The notes: generated by a model not told the origin, from the letters alone. DNA of 47,391 nucleotides from Cytophagales bacterium (GCA_013298075.1 JAAFJG010000035.1:1-47391), one strand, 5' to 3'. Positions 1-8,973 are shown, numbered from the stretch's first letter. Numbers and translations: made by a program.

Positions 1-157
1 CTATAACATTTTCAAAAAATTATAGATTTTTTACAGAATATTATACAAGTTAATTTCTATTTTATTTGTTAAAAAAAAAAGAATTTAACAACACTGACCC
101 CAGCCCTCCCCAAAGGTGAGGGAGTTTTTTTGGGTATAATATTTTCTACTTAGTCCC
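1..157 (+). mobile_element. MITE-2 element, right part, cut by window edge
   Basis: This is the right-hand part of the MITE-2 repeat also seen at 26086-26384 and 34051-34384. It holds the AT-rich core, the GC-rich block with CCCCAGCCCTCCCC, and the terminal TACTTAGTCCC. The element ends in TCCC followed by TAA (158-160), the target trinucleotide found at other copies. No coding capacity is seen. The left end lies outside the window. Confidence 0.85.
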
Positions 158-203
158 TAACGCCAACACTTTATATATTCCTTCATATTTCTAACTATAA
201 AAT

Positions 204-229
204 GGGTAATTTATTTTTTAGAGGCTCCC
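204..229 (-). repeat. MITE-2 left-end remnant (inverted)
   Basis: These bases match the outer 26 bases of the MITE-2 left end in reverse orientation (GGGTA, then TTTATTTTTTAGA, then CTCCC) and are followed by TTA. Only the terminus remains, about 45 bp beyond the right end of the preceding copy, so the pair may be a rearranged element. Confidence 0.65.
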
Positions 230-275
230 TTAAAACAAAATTATTATAGATATTTTTTGAATATAAAAATAAATT

Positions 276-299
276 TACAACGATTTTGGGACAGTATCA
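276..299. repeat. MITE-4 single-end remnant
   Basis: The stretch around TTTTGGGACAGTATCA is, as reverse complement, very close to the left terminus of the 120-bp element at 34165-34284 (TGGTATTGTCCC... then TTCGTTG). Only one end is present. The rest of 161-366 holds no gene that I can see. Confidence 0.5.
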
Positions 300-366
300 A
301 AAAAAAATAAAATATAGATGCTAAAAATCATTCGGCGATAATAATTTTCTAAGAACTATTTATTTT

Positions 367-1164
367 TTAAGATTGACTATAAAAATCTGGATTTTTGATG
401 AAATTGATAGATAATTTGTTAAATTGTTCGGGTTGATCCACATTGACTACGTGTCCACAATTATCTAAAATTTGTAACCAAGATTTTTGATGAATATCTA
501 CTACATTTTTAACTTGTGGCAAAAACATATAATCTTCTTGTCCCATAATATACAAAGTAGGAATCGAAACCTCTTTTTCTGTGAAGTATTTTAACAAAGG
601 ATTGACTTCAGCAGTGAGTTGATACCACCTCAAAAATTCTTTTTGGTACAATCTTTTGGCTTCATTGATAAACAAAGAACGAGATTTTTTATGTCTTTTT
701 CGAGGCATAATTACCCAAGCAAAAAGCGTATAAATCCACATGTAAGGTACAAAACGTTTAATCCAGTTGCCCATTGTAATCAAAACTTTTGAGCGAACAT
801 TTAAGCGAATCACTGCTCCACCCAAAGTCATTGTTTTGATGCGTTCAGGTTGTAATTCTGCCAAAGTTCTGATAATAATACTTGCTAACGAAATGCCTAC
901 AAAGTGTGCTGATTTAATTTGATTATGGTCTAAAACATCAATAATATCGTTGGTAATATCTTTGAATGTATAATCATTTTTGAGATATTTTTGTAAAAAA
1001 TTTTTTGATTTTCCGTGTCCTCTCAAATCTAATAATAAAACATTAAATTCTTCTTTAAATGCTCTTAATTGTTTGAACCAAATCGATGAGCTTCCTCCCG
1101 CTCCATGCACAAAAACCACCCATTCTTTTTCAGGCGAAAGTTCATATTTTTTAAAGTACAACAT
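367..1164 (-). CDS. alpha/beta-fold hydrolase
   Basis: This 265-residue cytoplasmic protein has the single-domain alpha/beta hydrolase layout. The oxyanion-hole motif HGAGG is at about 20-24, followed by a DLRGHGKS segment at 46-53. The nucleophile elbow GISLA puts Ser at 92. The likely acid is Asp211 in MGQEDYM and the likely base is His238 in NCGHVV, so the Ser-Asp-His triad is complete. The elbow ends in Ala rather than the usual Gly. There is no signal peptide. A cap region rich in basic residues lies at about 120-175. The substrate cannot be told from sequence; esterase, lipase-like or C-C hydrolase activity are all possible. It lies 134 bases downstream of the pyrR-like gene on the same strand. 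The start is the first ATG, which opens directly into the beta-strand before HGAGG. Confidence 0.85.
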   Translation of the reverse strand: MLYFKKYELSPEKEWVVFVHGAGGSSSIWFKQLRAFKEEFNVLLLDLRGHGKSKNFLQKYLKNDYTFKDITNDIIDVLDHNQIKSAHFVGISLASIIIRTLAELQPERIKTMTLGGAVIRLNVRSKVLITMGNWIKRFVPYMWIYTLFAWVIMPRKRHKKSRSLFINEAKRLYQKEFLRWYQLTAEVNPLLKYFTEKEVSIPTLYIMGQEDYMFLPQVKNVVDIHQKSWLQILDNCGHVVNVDQPEQFNKLSINFIKNPDFYSQS

Positions 1165-1298
1165 ATTTTTAAGAGTTTTAAGATTTACATAAATAAAATA
1201 TAATTATTTTTAGTGCGAATATAATAAAAATAAGAAACATTCAATGTATATAACACAAATTTTATGCAAATAGTTTGATGATTAGATAGATTTTATTT

Positions 1299-1838
1299 TT
1301 AATCCCAAACTAACCAAACTTGATTTTCCTCTCTATTTTCATTTTTCCATTCTACGATTACTTTTTGGTGTTGCAAAGTATTGACTTCTACGCCCACATA
1401 ATTAGGCTGAATAGGCAAATCACGCGTATATAAGCGATTGACAAGCGTTAGCATTTCTACTTGTAAAGGTCGCCCAAAACTCAACATCGCATCTAAAGCA
1501 GACCTAACCGAACGCCCTGTATAAAGCACATCATCAATCAAAATAACTTTTTTATTTTCCAAAGAAACATCAATTTTTGTGCTATTAGGCAATAAAGTTG
1601 TGTTTGTTCTTCTAAAATCATCTCTATGAAAAGTTGTATCTAAATATCCAGAAAGAATATTTTTTTGTAAAATATCTTGCAACTTTTCTATCAATTTATC
1701 CAACAAAAAAATACCTCTTGGCTGTAATCCTACCAAAATTGTATCTGAAAATGTTTGATGATTTTCTATCAATTCGTGGCATAATCTCGATAAAGTAATC
1801 TCTATTTGTAAAGGATTTAGAATTAATTTTTTTTCCAT
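1299..1838 (-). CDS. pyrR: PyrR-like uracil phosphoribosyltransferase / pyrimidine regulator
   Basis: At 179 residues this matches the PyrR family length. The PRPP-binding loop is clear at about 101-113 (IDDVLYTGRSVRS). The GLQPRG segment at 37-42 and the HRDDFRR flexible-loop region at 71-77 fit type I phosphoribosyltransferases of the PyrR kind. Known family members transfer phosphoribose to uracil, and in Firmicutes they also bind pyr mRNA to control attenuation. RNA binding in this organism is not shown by sequence, and no pyr gene lies nearby. It starts 32 bases after the ABC ATPase gene on the same strand, so the two may be co-transcribed. The ATG at 1838 gives the normal family N-terminus. 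Confidence 0.88.
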   Translation of the reverse strand: MEKKLILNPLQIEITLSRLCHELIENHQTFSDTILVGLQPRGIFLLDKLIEKLQDILQKNILSGYLDTTFHRDDFRRTNTTLLPNSTKIDVSLENKKVILIDDVLYTGRSVRSALDAMLSFGRPLQVEMLTLVNRLYTRDLPIQPNYVGVEVNTLQHQKVIVEWKNENREENQVWLVWD

Positions 1839-1870
1839 TTTTATACAATAATTATTTTTTTGAATTATTT

Positions 1871-2494
1871 TTACTTCGAATAATTTTTAAAATTTTCTAA
1901 TTCTATTTTATTTTCACACATTTCATATTCATACGATTGATTAGAACAAACAATAGTCAATCTGTTTTTGAGTTGAGAAATAAGTTCGTTTTGATACCAT
2001 TCAATTCCCTTTTTATCTAAATTAGAAGTAGGTTCGTCAAGCAATAAAATAGGACAATTTCCATACAAAGCCGTAGCCAATTTTACTCTTTGTTTCATTC
2101 CTGAAGAGAAATTTTTTAAAAATTTATGATAAGATTTTTGTAATCCTAATTTGTCCGCTATTATTTTAGGCGAATATTGCAAAGGTTTAAGTTGATGATG
2201 CCATTCCAAAAATTCTTCTAACGTAAATTCTTCTATCAAATCTAAATAAGGAGCAACCCAACTTATTTCTTTGAATATCAATGTGTTACTGATTATTTTT
2301 TCATTTTTATAATAGATAATTTTTCCTTCTGTGCTGGGCAAAATACCAATAAGAATTTGTAAAAATGTACTTTTACCACTTCCATTGCCGCCCAAAATAG
2401 CATAAGAATTACCTATAAAAAAATCTTGATGAATATTTTTAAAAATCCATTCACGCCCAAAGCGTTTGCCTATATTTTGAAATGAAATTTGCAT
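1871..2494 (-). CDS. ABC transporter ATP-binding protein
   Basis: I use the ATG at 2494 (207 residues), which begins the usual first strand (MQISFQNIGKRFG); eight more codons are open upstream. Walker A GGNGSGKST is at about 35-43, the signature FSSGMKQR at 129-136 and Walker B ILLLDEP at 149-155, with the D-loop SNLD following. The switch (H-loop) position reads SNQ (about 184-186), so the expected His seems replaced by Gln. The protein is a stand-alone nucleotide-binding subunit. No permease gene is adjacent, so its partner is elsewhere. The size resembles the short ATPases of CcmA-type or ABC-2 exporters. The pyrR-like gene follows 32 bases downstream. A hairpin terminator of the preceding gene separates it from the TPR gene. 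Confidence 0.88.
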   Translation of the reverse strand: MQISFQNIGKRFGREWIFKNIHQDFFIGNSYAILGGNGSGKSTFLQILIGILPSTEGKIIYYKNEKIISNTLIFKEISWVAPYLDLIEEFTLEEFLEWHHQLKPLQYSPKIIADKLGLQKSYHKFLKNFSSGMKQRVKLATALYGNCPILLLDEPTSNLDKKGIEWYQNELISQLKNRLTIVCSNQSYEYEMCENKIELENFKNYSK

Positions 2495-2524
2495 TATTTT
2501 AAGAAAATAAAATAACAAAAAAAA

Positions 2525-2568
2525 GAATAAAATAAAAACAGTTGCTTATAAAAAAATTACAAGCAACT
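2525..2568 (-). terminator. Rho-independent terminator after the TPR gene
   Basis: On the minus strand AGTTGCTT (2568-2561) pairs with AAGCAACT (2547-2540), and a T-rich run follows. It lies 20 bases after the stop of the TPR gene and before the ABC ATPase start. Confidence 0.75.
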
Positions 2569-2587
2569 ATTTTGGAAATAGAAAAAT

Positions 2588-3088
2588 TTATCCTACTAAA
2601 GTTTGTTTTTTTTCTGAACGTAAAACAGACTGCTCGTAAGATGCAATATCGTCATTATTCAAAGAATGAATGGCTGCTTGTTTATATGATTGAATGGCCT
2701 CTGCATATTTTCCTTGCACTTCGTACATAATAGCATATTCATTCCAAATTTTTGCTTTATTGATGCCCGGTATTGTTAATGCTTTATCCAAAAGTGGTGC
2801 TAATTCATCAAATTTTTCAATCGTAGAAAGTAAAATAGCATAATTCAAATAAATTGCCAAATAATCAGGTGCATATTTGAGTGACAAACGATAACATTCT
2901 TCTGCACGTTTGTAATCTTTATATTTTGTTTCATATAACCAACCTAAGTGATTGTATGCTTTCCCATATTCCGTATCTTGCTCAATAATATAAGTCAAAG
3001 TGTCAAATGCTTCTGCAATTAGTCCATCTTTTATTTCATTATCAGCCCTAAAAAATAATCGGTCAAGGTCTAAATTATCTTGTGCCAT
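2588..3088 (-). CDS. TPR-repeat protein
   Basis: This 166-residue soluble protein has no signal peptide and is built of tetratricopeptide-like helical pairs. Signs are AYNHLGWLYETKYKDYKRAEECYRL (quoted in part: NHLGWLYE, AEECYRLSLKYAP), then LAIYLNYAILLS, and a last repeat with WNEYAIMYEVQGKYAEAIQSY. Three to four repeats fill most of the length. TPR proteins act as protein-protein scaffolds; no partner is evident. I chose the ATG at 3088; a TTG two codons upstream is less likely. It appears monocistronic, with a terminator downstream (2525-2568). A possible TAnnTTTG box (3117-3124, minus strand) lies upstream but lacks a good TTG partner. Confidence 0.8.
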   Translation of the reverse strand: MAQDNLDLDRLFFRADNEIKDGLIAEAFDTLTYIIEQDTEYGKAYNHLGWLYETKYKDYKRAEECYRLSLKYAPDYLAIYLNYAILLSTIEKFDELAPLLDKALTIPGINKAKIWNEYAIMYEVQGKYAEAIQSYKQAAIHSLNNDDIASYEQSVLRSEKKQTLVG

Positions 3089-3487
3089 ATTCAATATAAT
3101 GTTTATAATTAAGGCACAAAACTAAGAAAAATATTTTAATTTATCTAATAAAATGTTTAATTATTTGTATAAAAAAATTTTATGGTTTAAAATATTTTTT
3201 CTGTTGATATTTTTAGTTGATACTAAAAAATATTTATTTTATGTATATTTGAAATAAATTATGATAAATTTTTTTATAAAAAATTTAGTTGATGTAATTA
3301 TATTTTTTAATCCTTGGTCTGTGGCACACAGACCAAGGAGAAGAAAGAAAAATAACTCAATTTTAGGTATAATTAGCTCGATTTCTTTTTATAGCAAAAC
3401 ACAAATTATATTCATTTTACAGATAAAAATTACTAAATCTGTTTCATTTGTATAATTTGTGTTCATTTATCAGTCTAAATATCTATC
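3089..3487. other. Gene-free intergenic stretch
   Basis: This AT-rich region lies between the TPR gene start and the stop of the beta-oxidation gene. Apart from the palindrome at 3312-3338 I see no coding signal on either strand. A 64-codon open frame at 3261-3455 is driven by AT-rich sequence running through the palindrome and has no family resemblance. Confidence 0.6.
3312..3338. repeat. Perfect 12-bp-arm palindrome
   Basis: CCTTGGTCTGTG (3312-3323) and CACAGACCAAGG (3327-3338) are exact inverted repeats around a GCA loop. It is GC-rich compared with its surroundings. No T-run follows on either strand (purine-rich on the plus side, ATTAAAAAATA on the minus side), so it is not a standard Rho-independent terminator. 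It may be a cruciform-forming repeat or the remnant core of a mobile palindrome. Confidence 0.75.
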
Positions 3488-5644
3488 TTAAAAAAAAGTT
3501 TCATTTTTGCTTGCCATTTCTCTCAATTTAGCCGTTGGTCTAAATCTTTCGCCGTGCGCATCTGCTAATTCATCTAATTCTTTTACAAATTTTGCTGTGC
3601 CTACGCCATCAACATAAGAAAAAATTCCGCCTGTGTAAGGCGCAAATCCCCAAGCCAAAATAGAACCAATATCGCCATCAGTCGCATTATGCAATACGCC
3701 TTCTTCCAAACATTTTACTGCTTCAATGGCTTGTCTGTGCAAAATACGTTTTTTTAGATATTCCATATCAGGTTGTTGTGCTTTCACAGGATATAATTCT
3801 GCTAAACCTTCCCACAAATATTTTTTGCCATTTTCAGGATACGCATAAAAACCTTTGCCATTTTTCTTTCCAAAACGCTCCAATTCTTCTACAAATTTTT
3901 TCACGACTTTTCCACTTGGAATAGACTCAATTTTTTCGCCTGTGTCTTGTTCTTGTTGTTTCATTACTTTATAAGCCAAATCAATCGCCACCGCATCTGC
4001 TACGTCAAGCGGCCCTACAGGCATACCCGCCATCGCACCTGCTGTTTCGACTAATTGTGGGTGTACGCCTTCTGCGACCATTTCGATTCCTTCCGAAGTA
4101 TAAGTTCCGAAGCAACGTGAAGTATAAAATCCTCTCGAATCTTCAACCACAATAGGAGTTTTACGAATTTTTGTAACATAATCCACTGTCAAAGCAATCG
4201 CATATTCAGACGTTTGTTTACCTTTGATAATCTCAACCAATGGCATTTTATCGACAGGCGAAAAGAAATGTATCCCAATAAAATTATCAGGTCTTACACT
4301 TGCTTCAGCCAAACCTGTGATTGGTAATGTAGAAGTATTTGAGCCAAAAACAGCTGTAGTTGGAATAACTGCCTCTGTTTCTTGCGTTACTTTATATTTT
4401 AATTCACGATTTTCAAAAACCGCTTCGATAATCAAATCACAACCTTCCAAATCTTTTACATTGTCTGTTGGCGTAATCAAATTTAATAAAGCATCTGATT
4501 TTTCTTGGGTTGTTTTTCCTTTTGAAATACCTTTTTTGCATAAATCACGTGAATAATCTTTGCCTTTTTCTGCCGATGCCATTGTTACATCTTTCAAAAC
4601 TACTTGCAAACCAGCCATTGCACTCACATACGCTACGCCTGCACCCATCAAACCTGCTCCTAAAATTCCTACTTTTTTGATAGAAGTTGGAGGAACATTT
4701 TTAGGTCTTGCGATGCCTTTGTTTGCTTCGCCCATTCCTACAAATAAAGTTCTAATCATTCCTCTTGGCTCTGGTCTGCCCATTAATTCCACAAAATACC
4801 TTGCTTCAATAATCAAACCTTTGTCTATTGGCACTTGTAAACCTTCATACACACATTTCATAATGTATAATTGTGCAGGATAATTTCCTTTCGTTTTATC
4901 CATCATCAAAGCCGTTCCGGGTAGCATCAACATTGCTCCTTTTGGACTTTGAATTGCACCATTTGGAATTTTGAAACTATCTTTATACACGATTTTTCCT
5001 TTTTTCTCCTCGTCCCAAGGCTGCATTGCTTTTGGATTTGCTTCTATCCATTTGCGTGCTGCTGCCATCATTTCTTCACGATTAGCCGCTAATTCGTTAA
5101 TCATACCTACTTTGAGTGCATCTTGTGGGTTCAATTCTTTGCCTTCTAATAAAATAGGAGCAGCCGTTTCGATACCAATCATTCGAGGCAGACGTTGTGT
5201 ACCACCTGCACCCGGAAATAATCCAATTTTTGCTTCAGGCAATCCGATTTTTATTTTTGGATTATTGATAGCAATTCTATAATGACAAAACAAAGTAATT
5301 TCATATCCACCGCCCAAAGCGTGTCCGTTAATGGCTGCTACAAGAGGTTTTCCACAAGTTTCGAAACTTCTGAACATAAGTTCTAAATTTTTCTGACTTT
5401 CGAATTGTTTTTTAGCATCAAAACTTTTAAGCAAGCCTTGTAACCATTTCAAATCTGCTCCTGCAAAAAAATTGTCTTCTTTTTCTGAAGCAATAATAAT
5501 TCCTTTGACGTTGCTATCTTCGATAGCTTTTGTCATACTTTCGTGTAAGGCTTTCATCGAATCGTCATTCATTACGTTCATCGGATAGCCTTGCATATCA
5601 AAACTAACGGTCGCAATGCCGTTTTCTACGCTGTATTTTATCAT
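3488..5644 (-). CDS. fadJ: Fused enoyl-CoA hydratase / 3-hydroxyacyl-CoA dehydrogenase
   Basis: The 718 residues match the length of the FadB/FadJ alpha subunit. The N-terminal crotonase domain (about 1-190) carries the oxyanion-hole segments FFAGADLKW (59-67) and GHALGGGYE (107-115), and the two expected glutamates are at about 115 and 137 (GLPEAKIG). The dehydrogenase domain starts at about 322 with the NAD-binding GILGAGLMGAG (326-336), then EAVFE (407-411) and catalytic His459 in GIHFFSP. The C-terminal 3HCDH domain follows (GFYTSRCFGTY). Together these hydrate trans-2-enoyl-CoA and oxidise 3-hydroxyacyl-CoA in fatty-acid beta-oxidation. The thiolase subunit is not in the window. A strong promoter match is at 5749-5780. 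FadB is the alternative name; the sequence does not separate the two. Confidence 0.93.
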   Translation of the reverse strand: MIKYSVENGIATVSFDMQGYPMNVMNDDSMKALHESMTKAIEDSNVKGIIIASEKEDNFFAGADLKWLQGLLKSFDAKKQFESQKNLELMFRSFETCGKPLVAAINGHALGGGYEITLFCHYRIAINNPKIKIGLPEAKIGLFPGAGGTQRLPRMIGIETAAPILLEGKELNPQDALKVGMINELAANREEMMAAARKWIEANPKAMQPWDEEKKGKIVYKDSFKIPNGAIQSPKGAMLMLPGTALMMDKTKGNYPAQLYIMKCVYEGLQVPIDKGLIIEARYFVELMGRPEPRGMIRTLFVGMGEANKGIARPKNVPPTSIKKVGILGAGLMGAGVAYVSAMAGLQVVLKDVTMASAEKGKDYSRDLCKKGISKGKTTQEKSDALLNLITPTDNVKDLEGCDLIIEAVFENRELKYKVTQETEAVIPTTAVFGSNTSTLPITGLAEASVRPDNFIGIHFFSPVDKMPLVEIIKGKQTSEYAIALTVDYVTKIRKTPIVVEDSRGFYTSRCFGTYTSEGIEMVAEGVHPQLVETAGAMAGMPVGPLDVADAVAIDLAYKVMKQQEQDTGEKIESIPSGKVVKKFVEELERFGKKNGKGFYAYPENGKKYLWEGLAELYPVKAQQPDMEYLKKRILHRQAIEAVKCLEEGVLHNATDGDIGSILAWGFAPYTGGIFSYVDGVGTAKFVKELDELADAHGERFRPTAKLREMASKNETFF

Positions 5645-5748
5645 AATATTTTGTGGCTTTTTGTACTAAAAAAATAGTATGCAAGCTGAGTATATCAGTA
5701 AAAAAAATATATTTTGAGTTTTTAAAATTTCTATTGTATATATAACCA

Positions 5749-5780
5749 CAAATGTAAATGTAAAGTTTTGAATTTGCAAA
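5749..5780 (-). promoter_or_regulatory. Bacteroidota-type promoter of the beta-oxidation gene
   Basis: On the minus strand TTTG (5780-5777), 20 bases, then TACATTTG (5756-5749) is an exact match to the Bacteroidota consensus TTTG-N19/21-TAnnTTTG. It implies a leader of about 100 bases before the ATG at 5644. Confidence 0.7.
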
Positions 5781-5903
5781 AAAAAATACTATTTTTTTTC
5801 AATCGTTTGCGAAAATATTTTATTTATAGATAAAATATCAATTATTTTGGTTATTTTGAAGAATAGTTATGTAAAAATTATGTTAAAAAAATTATAGAAA
5901 AAC

Positions 5904-5934
5904 TTGGATATAATAAAAATAATTGTTATGTTTG
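5904..5934 (+). promoter_or_regulatory. Predicted promoter of the T9SS lipase-like gene
   Basis: TTG (5904-5906), 20 bases, then TATGTTTG (5927-5934) fits the Bacteroidota consensus. Transcription would start near 5940. The mRNA would then carry both the ATG at 5999 and the octamer repeat, so the repeat would affect translation rather than transcription. Confidence 0.55.
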
Positions 5935-6007
5935 CACTAAATATAGTAAATAGACTAATTTTTTATTTTTAAATAACAATTTATCCAATTTAATTATTAT
6001 GGGATTA

Positions 6008-6055
6008 AAAATCGCAAAATCGCAAAATCGCAAAATCGCAAAATCGCAAAATCGC
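6008..6055 (+). repeat. Octanucleotide tandem repeat AAAATCGC x6
   Basis: Six perfect copies of AAAATCGC run from 6008 to 6055, straight after an ATG at 5999. Eight is not a multiple of three, so each unit gained or lost shifts the frame. At six units, ATG 5999 opens a 24-codon frame that stops at TAA 6071-6073, two bases before ATG 6076. With five or eight units ATG 5999 would read into the downstream gene. I propose a slipped-strand phase-variation tract. Confidence 0.8.
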
Positions 6056-6075
6056 CTATTAGAAGATTATTAATT

Positions 6076-8973
6076 ATGGGTTTAATAATCTGTAATTTTG
6101 CGTTTGTAAATGTAAATGCACAACAAAGTGGTTGGACTACAACCCAAACACAATTAAGAAATCTTTTTATGCCGTTGCAACAACCTTCTCCATCAAGATT
6201 ATTCTTGTATGACATGAGTGCGCATTTAGTAGATTCTACTTATTTTAGTCAAAATTCTCCACAACCACATAATTCAGACAATTGGTTTATGTTGTACGAA
6301 GAGATGCAAGCAATGGCATATAATCCAGCAATAATACCATTATCAGATAGTATTTTTGCAAAAGTGATGAGATTTGATGGTGATACTATCCCAATCGGTA
6401 TTATGCATTATGATTTTTACGCATTAAAATCAGATGCTATGAATACAAATAATTATTTTAATTTTGATACGACTAATACAATCTTAACAGATAAAAATCC
6501 ACGTACTTCTTCCCCTTATCTTAGTAAAAAAGTATTTGCTATTTCACCATTAAAAAAATACACAAATTTTGGAAGTGTTACATTTAGAATTGACCCTGCA
6601 TTTATTTTTAGAGACCAATTTAATAGTTGGTCAAGAAGTACATTACAAGTCGATTTTGGAGATGGGAATGGCTGGATAACTATAAACAATCCAAATATAG
6701 TCAATAACTACAAAGTTATTTATGGGGTAGAAGGTGAAAAAGAAATTCAAATGCGTTTGATTGATAATGTATCACAAACATTTTCTGCTAATAGTGTGGC
6801 AAGGTTAGTAGTCCCTGTAACTGACCAAATAAGAGAACCTGACGAAATATGGAATGATGTAGCAGGTCTGCAAGTTGGAGTTTATCGTTCTTGCAGAGGT
6901 AGTAATAGATCACCTTTAGGGGAAAAATTTGTTATTTATCTTGAAGGAATTGATATTATTGAAAATAGAGGTTTAAGCTCAATCTATGAAGGAATGATAC
7001 AACGATCAGATATGGCACAATTACAGAATTTTGGATACACTTTCCTTGTTATTAACTGGAAAAATAGTAGAAAGGATATAAAGGAAAATGCTTGGCATTT
7101 GATGGTCTTTATAAGATTTTTAAAAGCAAGACTTGCCGTTATTGGGAATAGACAACCTTTTGTTATGGTAGGAGAAAGCATGGGAGGACTTGTAGCAAGA
7201 TACGCCTTATGTAGAATGGAACAAAATAACAGTGCTCAAGATGGACATAATACAAGACTTTTGATAACTATTGATACACCACACCAAGGTGCAAATATTC
7301 CATTATCAGTACAAACTTTTTACAGAGATGCTACAAATTCATTGGCATTAGCATTGGGAAAAGTGCCGGGTTTTTTACTATGGAGATACTATGCTGCAGC
7401 TAATAACATACTCTTAGATAGTCAAGCGGCAAAGCAAATGCTGATATATCATGTAGATACAAGAAACTTGTTTTCGAATCCAATTTTTCCTACTTTTCAA
7501 GAACATGGTGAAAGAATAAGATTTTTACAAGATTTAGCTGCTGTCGGAAATTACCCTCAATTTTGTAAAAAAATAGCACTTTCTAATGGCTCTCTCACAG
7601 GAACCAGCCAAAATAGACATAAATATGATTTAGCATTAAGACAACCTAATGATTTTTTATTAGATTTTAATGGTAATATATATGTACAAATATTAGGAAT
7701 AAGAATTAAATTGATTGATCTTAATATAGAACTTAATACTAATCCAGAAGGACGAGGACAACTCGTTAATGTGGGCTTAAATACTTTCGTGCCAAGTATA
7801 AGATTATTTTGGTTTGGTGTTAGAATTCAACTTGGAAGAGGTATATTTAACTATAGCAGATATGCAGACACCAAAGCAGTTTGCACAAATGCAGGCGGAT
7901 TTTATTCTACTCAACTTTCTCCAGATAATAAGGCTTTTGATGCAGGCTTTAATGCTTTTGTTTGTTCTGTTCGTTCCAATAATAATGGGAATGGTTTGTA
8001 TGAATTTGATTTTAATGTAGGTGTGCCTTGGCTGGCAAATGGGGGAACTAGTCTAAGAATTTATTCTGATGGGTTTCATTGGTGTTTTATTCCTACACAA
8101 TCCGCACTTGATTATCAAGATGATGTTAATCAGCAAGGAAGACCACTCAATTCATACAATATATGGGAGGATGATATTAATCTTAAACTCCAAAGAACAC
8201 CTTTTGATGTCATTATTGGTATCCCCGATGATGGACAATGTTTAGGAAGACAATTTCAAATATTCAGAGGAAATATGGAACATTTATGGATAAGAAATGA
8301 ATCTCTCCCACAAGGAAGACTTACCACTTGTAATGGTTCGCCTAATACAGAATTGATACGTGCAAGGCAGATTAATCGTGAAATAGGAGATGAAGAATTA
8401 TGGCTCGATAATTATAGACTTGTTCAACCTGCAGACTTTGAAGCAGAACATACTATATTTGTCAATAGACGATTTCCTAATTATCAATATTTTGATTCAA
8501 ATCCAAATAATACTCCTGACTTTATACATGGTGGACTGTATTCTAAAGCTGCTCCTTTTAATATTGTTACAAATACTGTTCCTGTTTTTAGATTCGAAAA
8601 TAGTATAAACTACAATCCTCCTTTTTCAAATGCTTTTCAAACATTACAACAACCTGTTGATATTTGCTGTCTTAATTATGCTAGGATAGCACCACCATTG
8701 AATGTTGAGTCAGAGAAAAAACAAATACAAGTTTATCCTAATCCTGTTTTTGATAAGTCTATCACCATTAGACATCAACAAAAAGTACAACAAAAAATAA
8801 GTGTCCGCCTTACAGACTTACAAGGGAGAGAAAGATTCTATCTTCCTTTGGTAATTACAGACAAAGACACATTAACCATTGATTTAAGCCCTTATAAACT
8901 CGAGCAGGGTATATATGTTATTTTGGTTAGTACCTCTACCGAAAACTTCACTCAAAAAATAATTATTCACTAA
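6076..8973 (+). CDS. T9SS-exported lipase-like alpha/beta hydrolase, possibly phase-variable
   Basis: This 965-residue protein has a hydrophobic start (IICNFAFVNVNAQQ), probably the h- and c-region of a signal peptide cut after NA. The middle holds an alpha/beta hydrolase of the lipase/PGAP1-like kind: the nucleophile elbow GESMGG puts Ser at about 368, and DTPHQGA follows. The last 80 residues are a type A T9SS sorting domain (VYPNPVFDKS near the start, LEQGIYVILV near the end). It is therefore expected to be anchored on or released from the cell surface. The substrate is unknown. As read from ATG 6076 it has no basic n-region. The frame is open upstream through the octamer repeat but has no in-frame start at six units; a five-unit allele would start at 5999 and gain several Lys/Arg. 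Translation by restart after the TAA at 6071 is also possible. Confidence 0.82.
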   Translation: MGLIICNFAFVNVNAQQSGWTTTQTQLRNLFMPLQQPSPSRLFLYDMSAHLVDSTYFSQNSPQPHNSDNWFMLYEEMQAMAYNPAIIPLSDSIFAKVMRFDGDTIPIGIMHYDFYALKSDAMNTNNYFNFDTTNTILTDKNPRTSSPYLSKKVFAISPLKKYTNFGSVTFRIDPAFIFRDQFNSWSRSTLQVDFGDGNGWITINNPNIVNNYKVIYGVEGEKEIQMRLIDNVSQTFSANSVARLVVPVTDQIREPDEIWNDVAGLQVGVYRSCRGSNRSPLGEKFVIYLEGIDIIENRGLSSIYEGMIQRSDMAQLQNFGYTFLVINWKNSRKDIKENAWHLMVFIRFLKARLAVIGNRQPFVMVGESMGGLVARYALCRMEQNNSAQDGHNTRLLITIDTPHQGANIPLSVQTFYRDATNSLALALGKVPGFLLWRYYAAANNILLDSQAAKQMLIYHVDTRNLFSNPIFPTFQEHGERIRFLQDLAAVGNYPQFCKKIALSNGSLTGTSQNRHKYDLALRQPNDFLLDFNGNIYVQILGIRIKLIDLNIELNTNPEGRGQLVNVGLNTFVPSIRLFWFGVRIQLGRGIFNYSRYADTKAVCTNAGGFYSTQLSPDNKAFDAGFNAFVCSVRSNNNGNGLYEFDFNVGVPWLANGGTSLRIYSDGFHWCFIPTQSALDYQDDVNQQGRPLNSYNIWEDDINLKLQRTPFDVIIGIPDDGQCLGRQFQIFRGNMEHLWIRNESLPQGRLTTCNGSPNTELIRARQINREIGDEELWLDNYRLVQPADFEAEHTIFVNRRFPNYQYFDSNPNNTPDFIHGGLYSKAAPFNIVTNTVPVFRFENSINYNPPFSNAFQTLQQPVDICCLNYARIAPPLNVESEKKQIQVYPNPVFDKSITIRHQQKVQQKISVRLTDLQGRERFYLPLVITDKDTLTIDLSPYKLEQGIYVILVSTSTENFTQKIIIH

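Noticed and set aside
3261-3455. 64-codon open frame on the plus strand
   Set aside because: It runs through the palindrome at 3312-3338, is full of Phe/Ile/Lys expected from AT-rich DNA, and has no start context or family resemblance.
6008-6055. Octamer repeat as a CRISPR-like array
   Set aside because: The units are adjacent with no spacers and are only 8 bp long; it is a simple tandem repeat.
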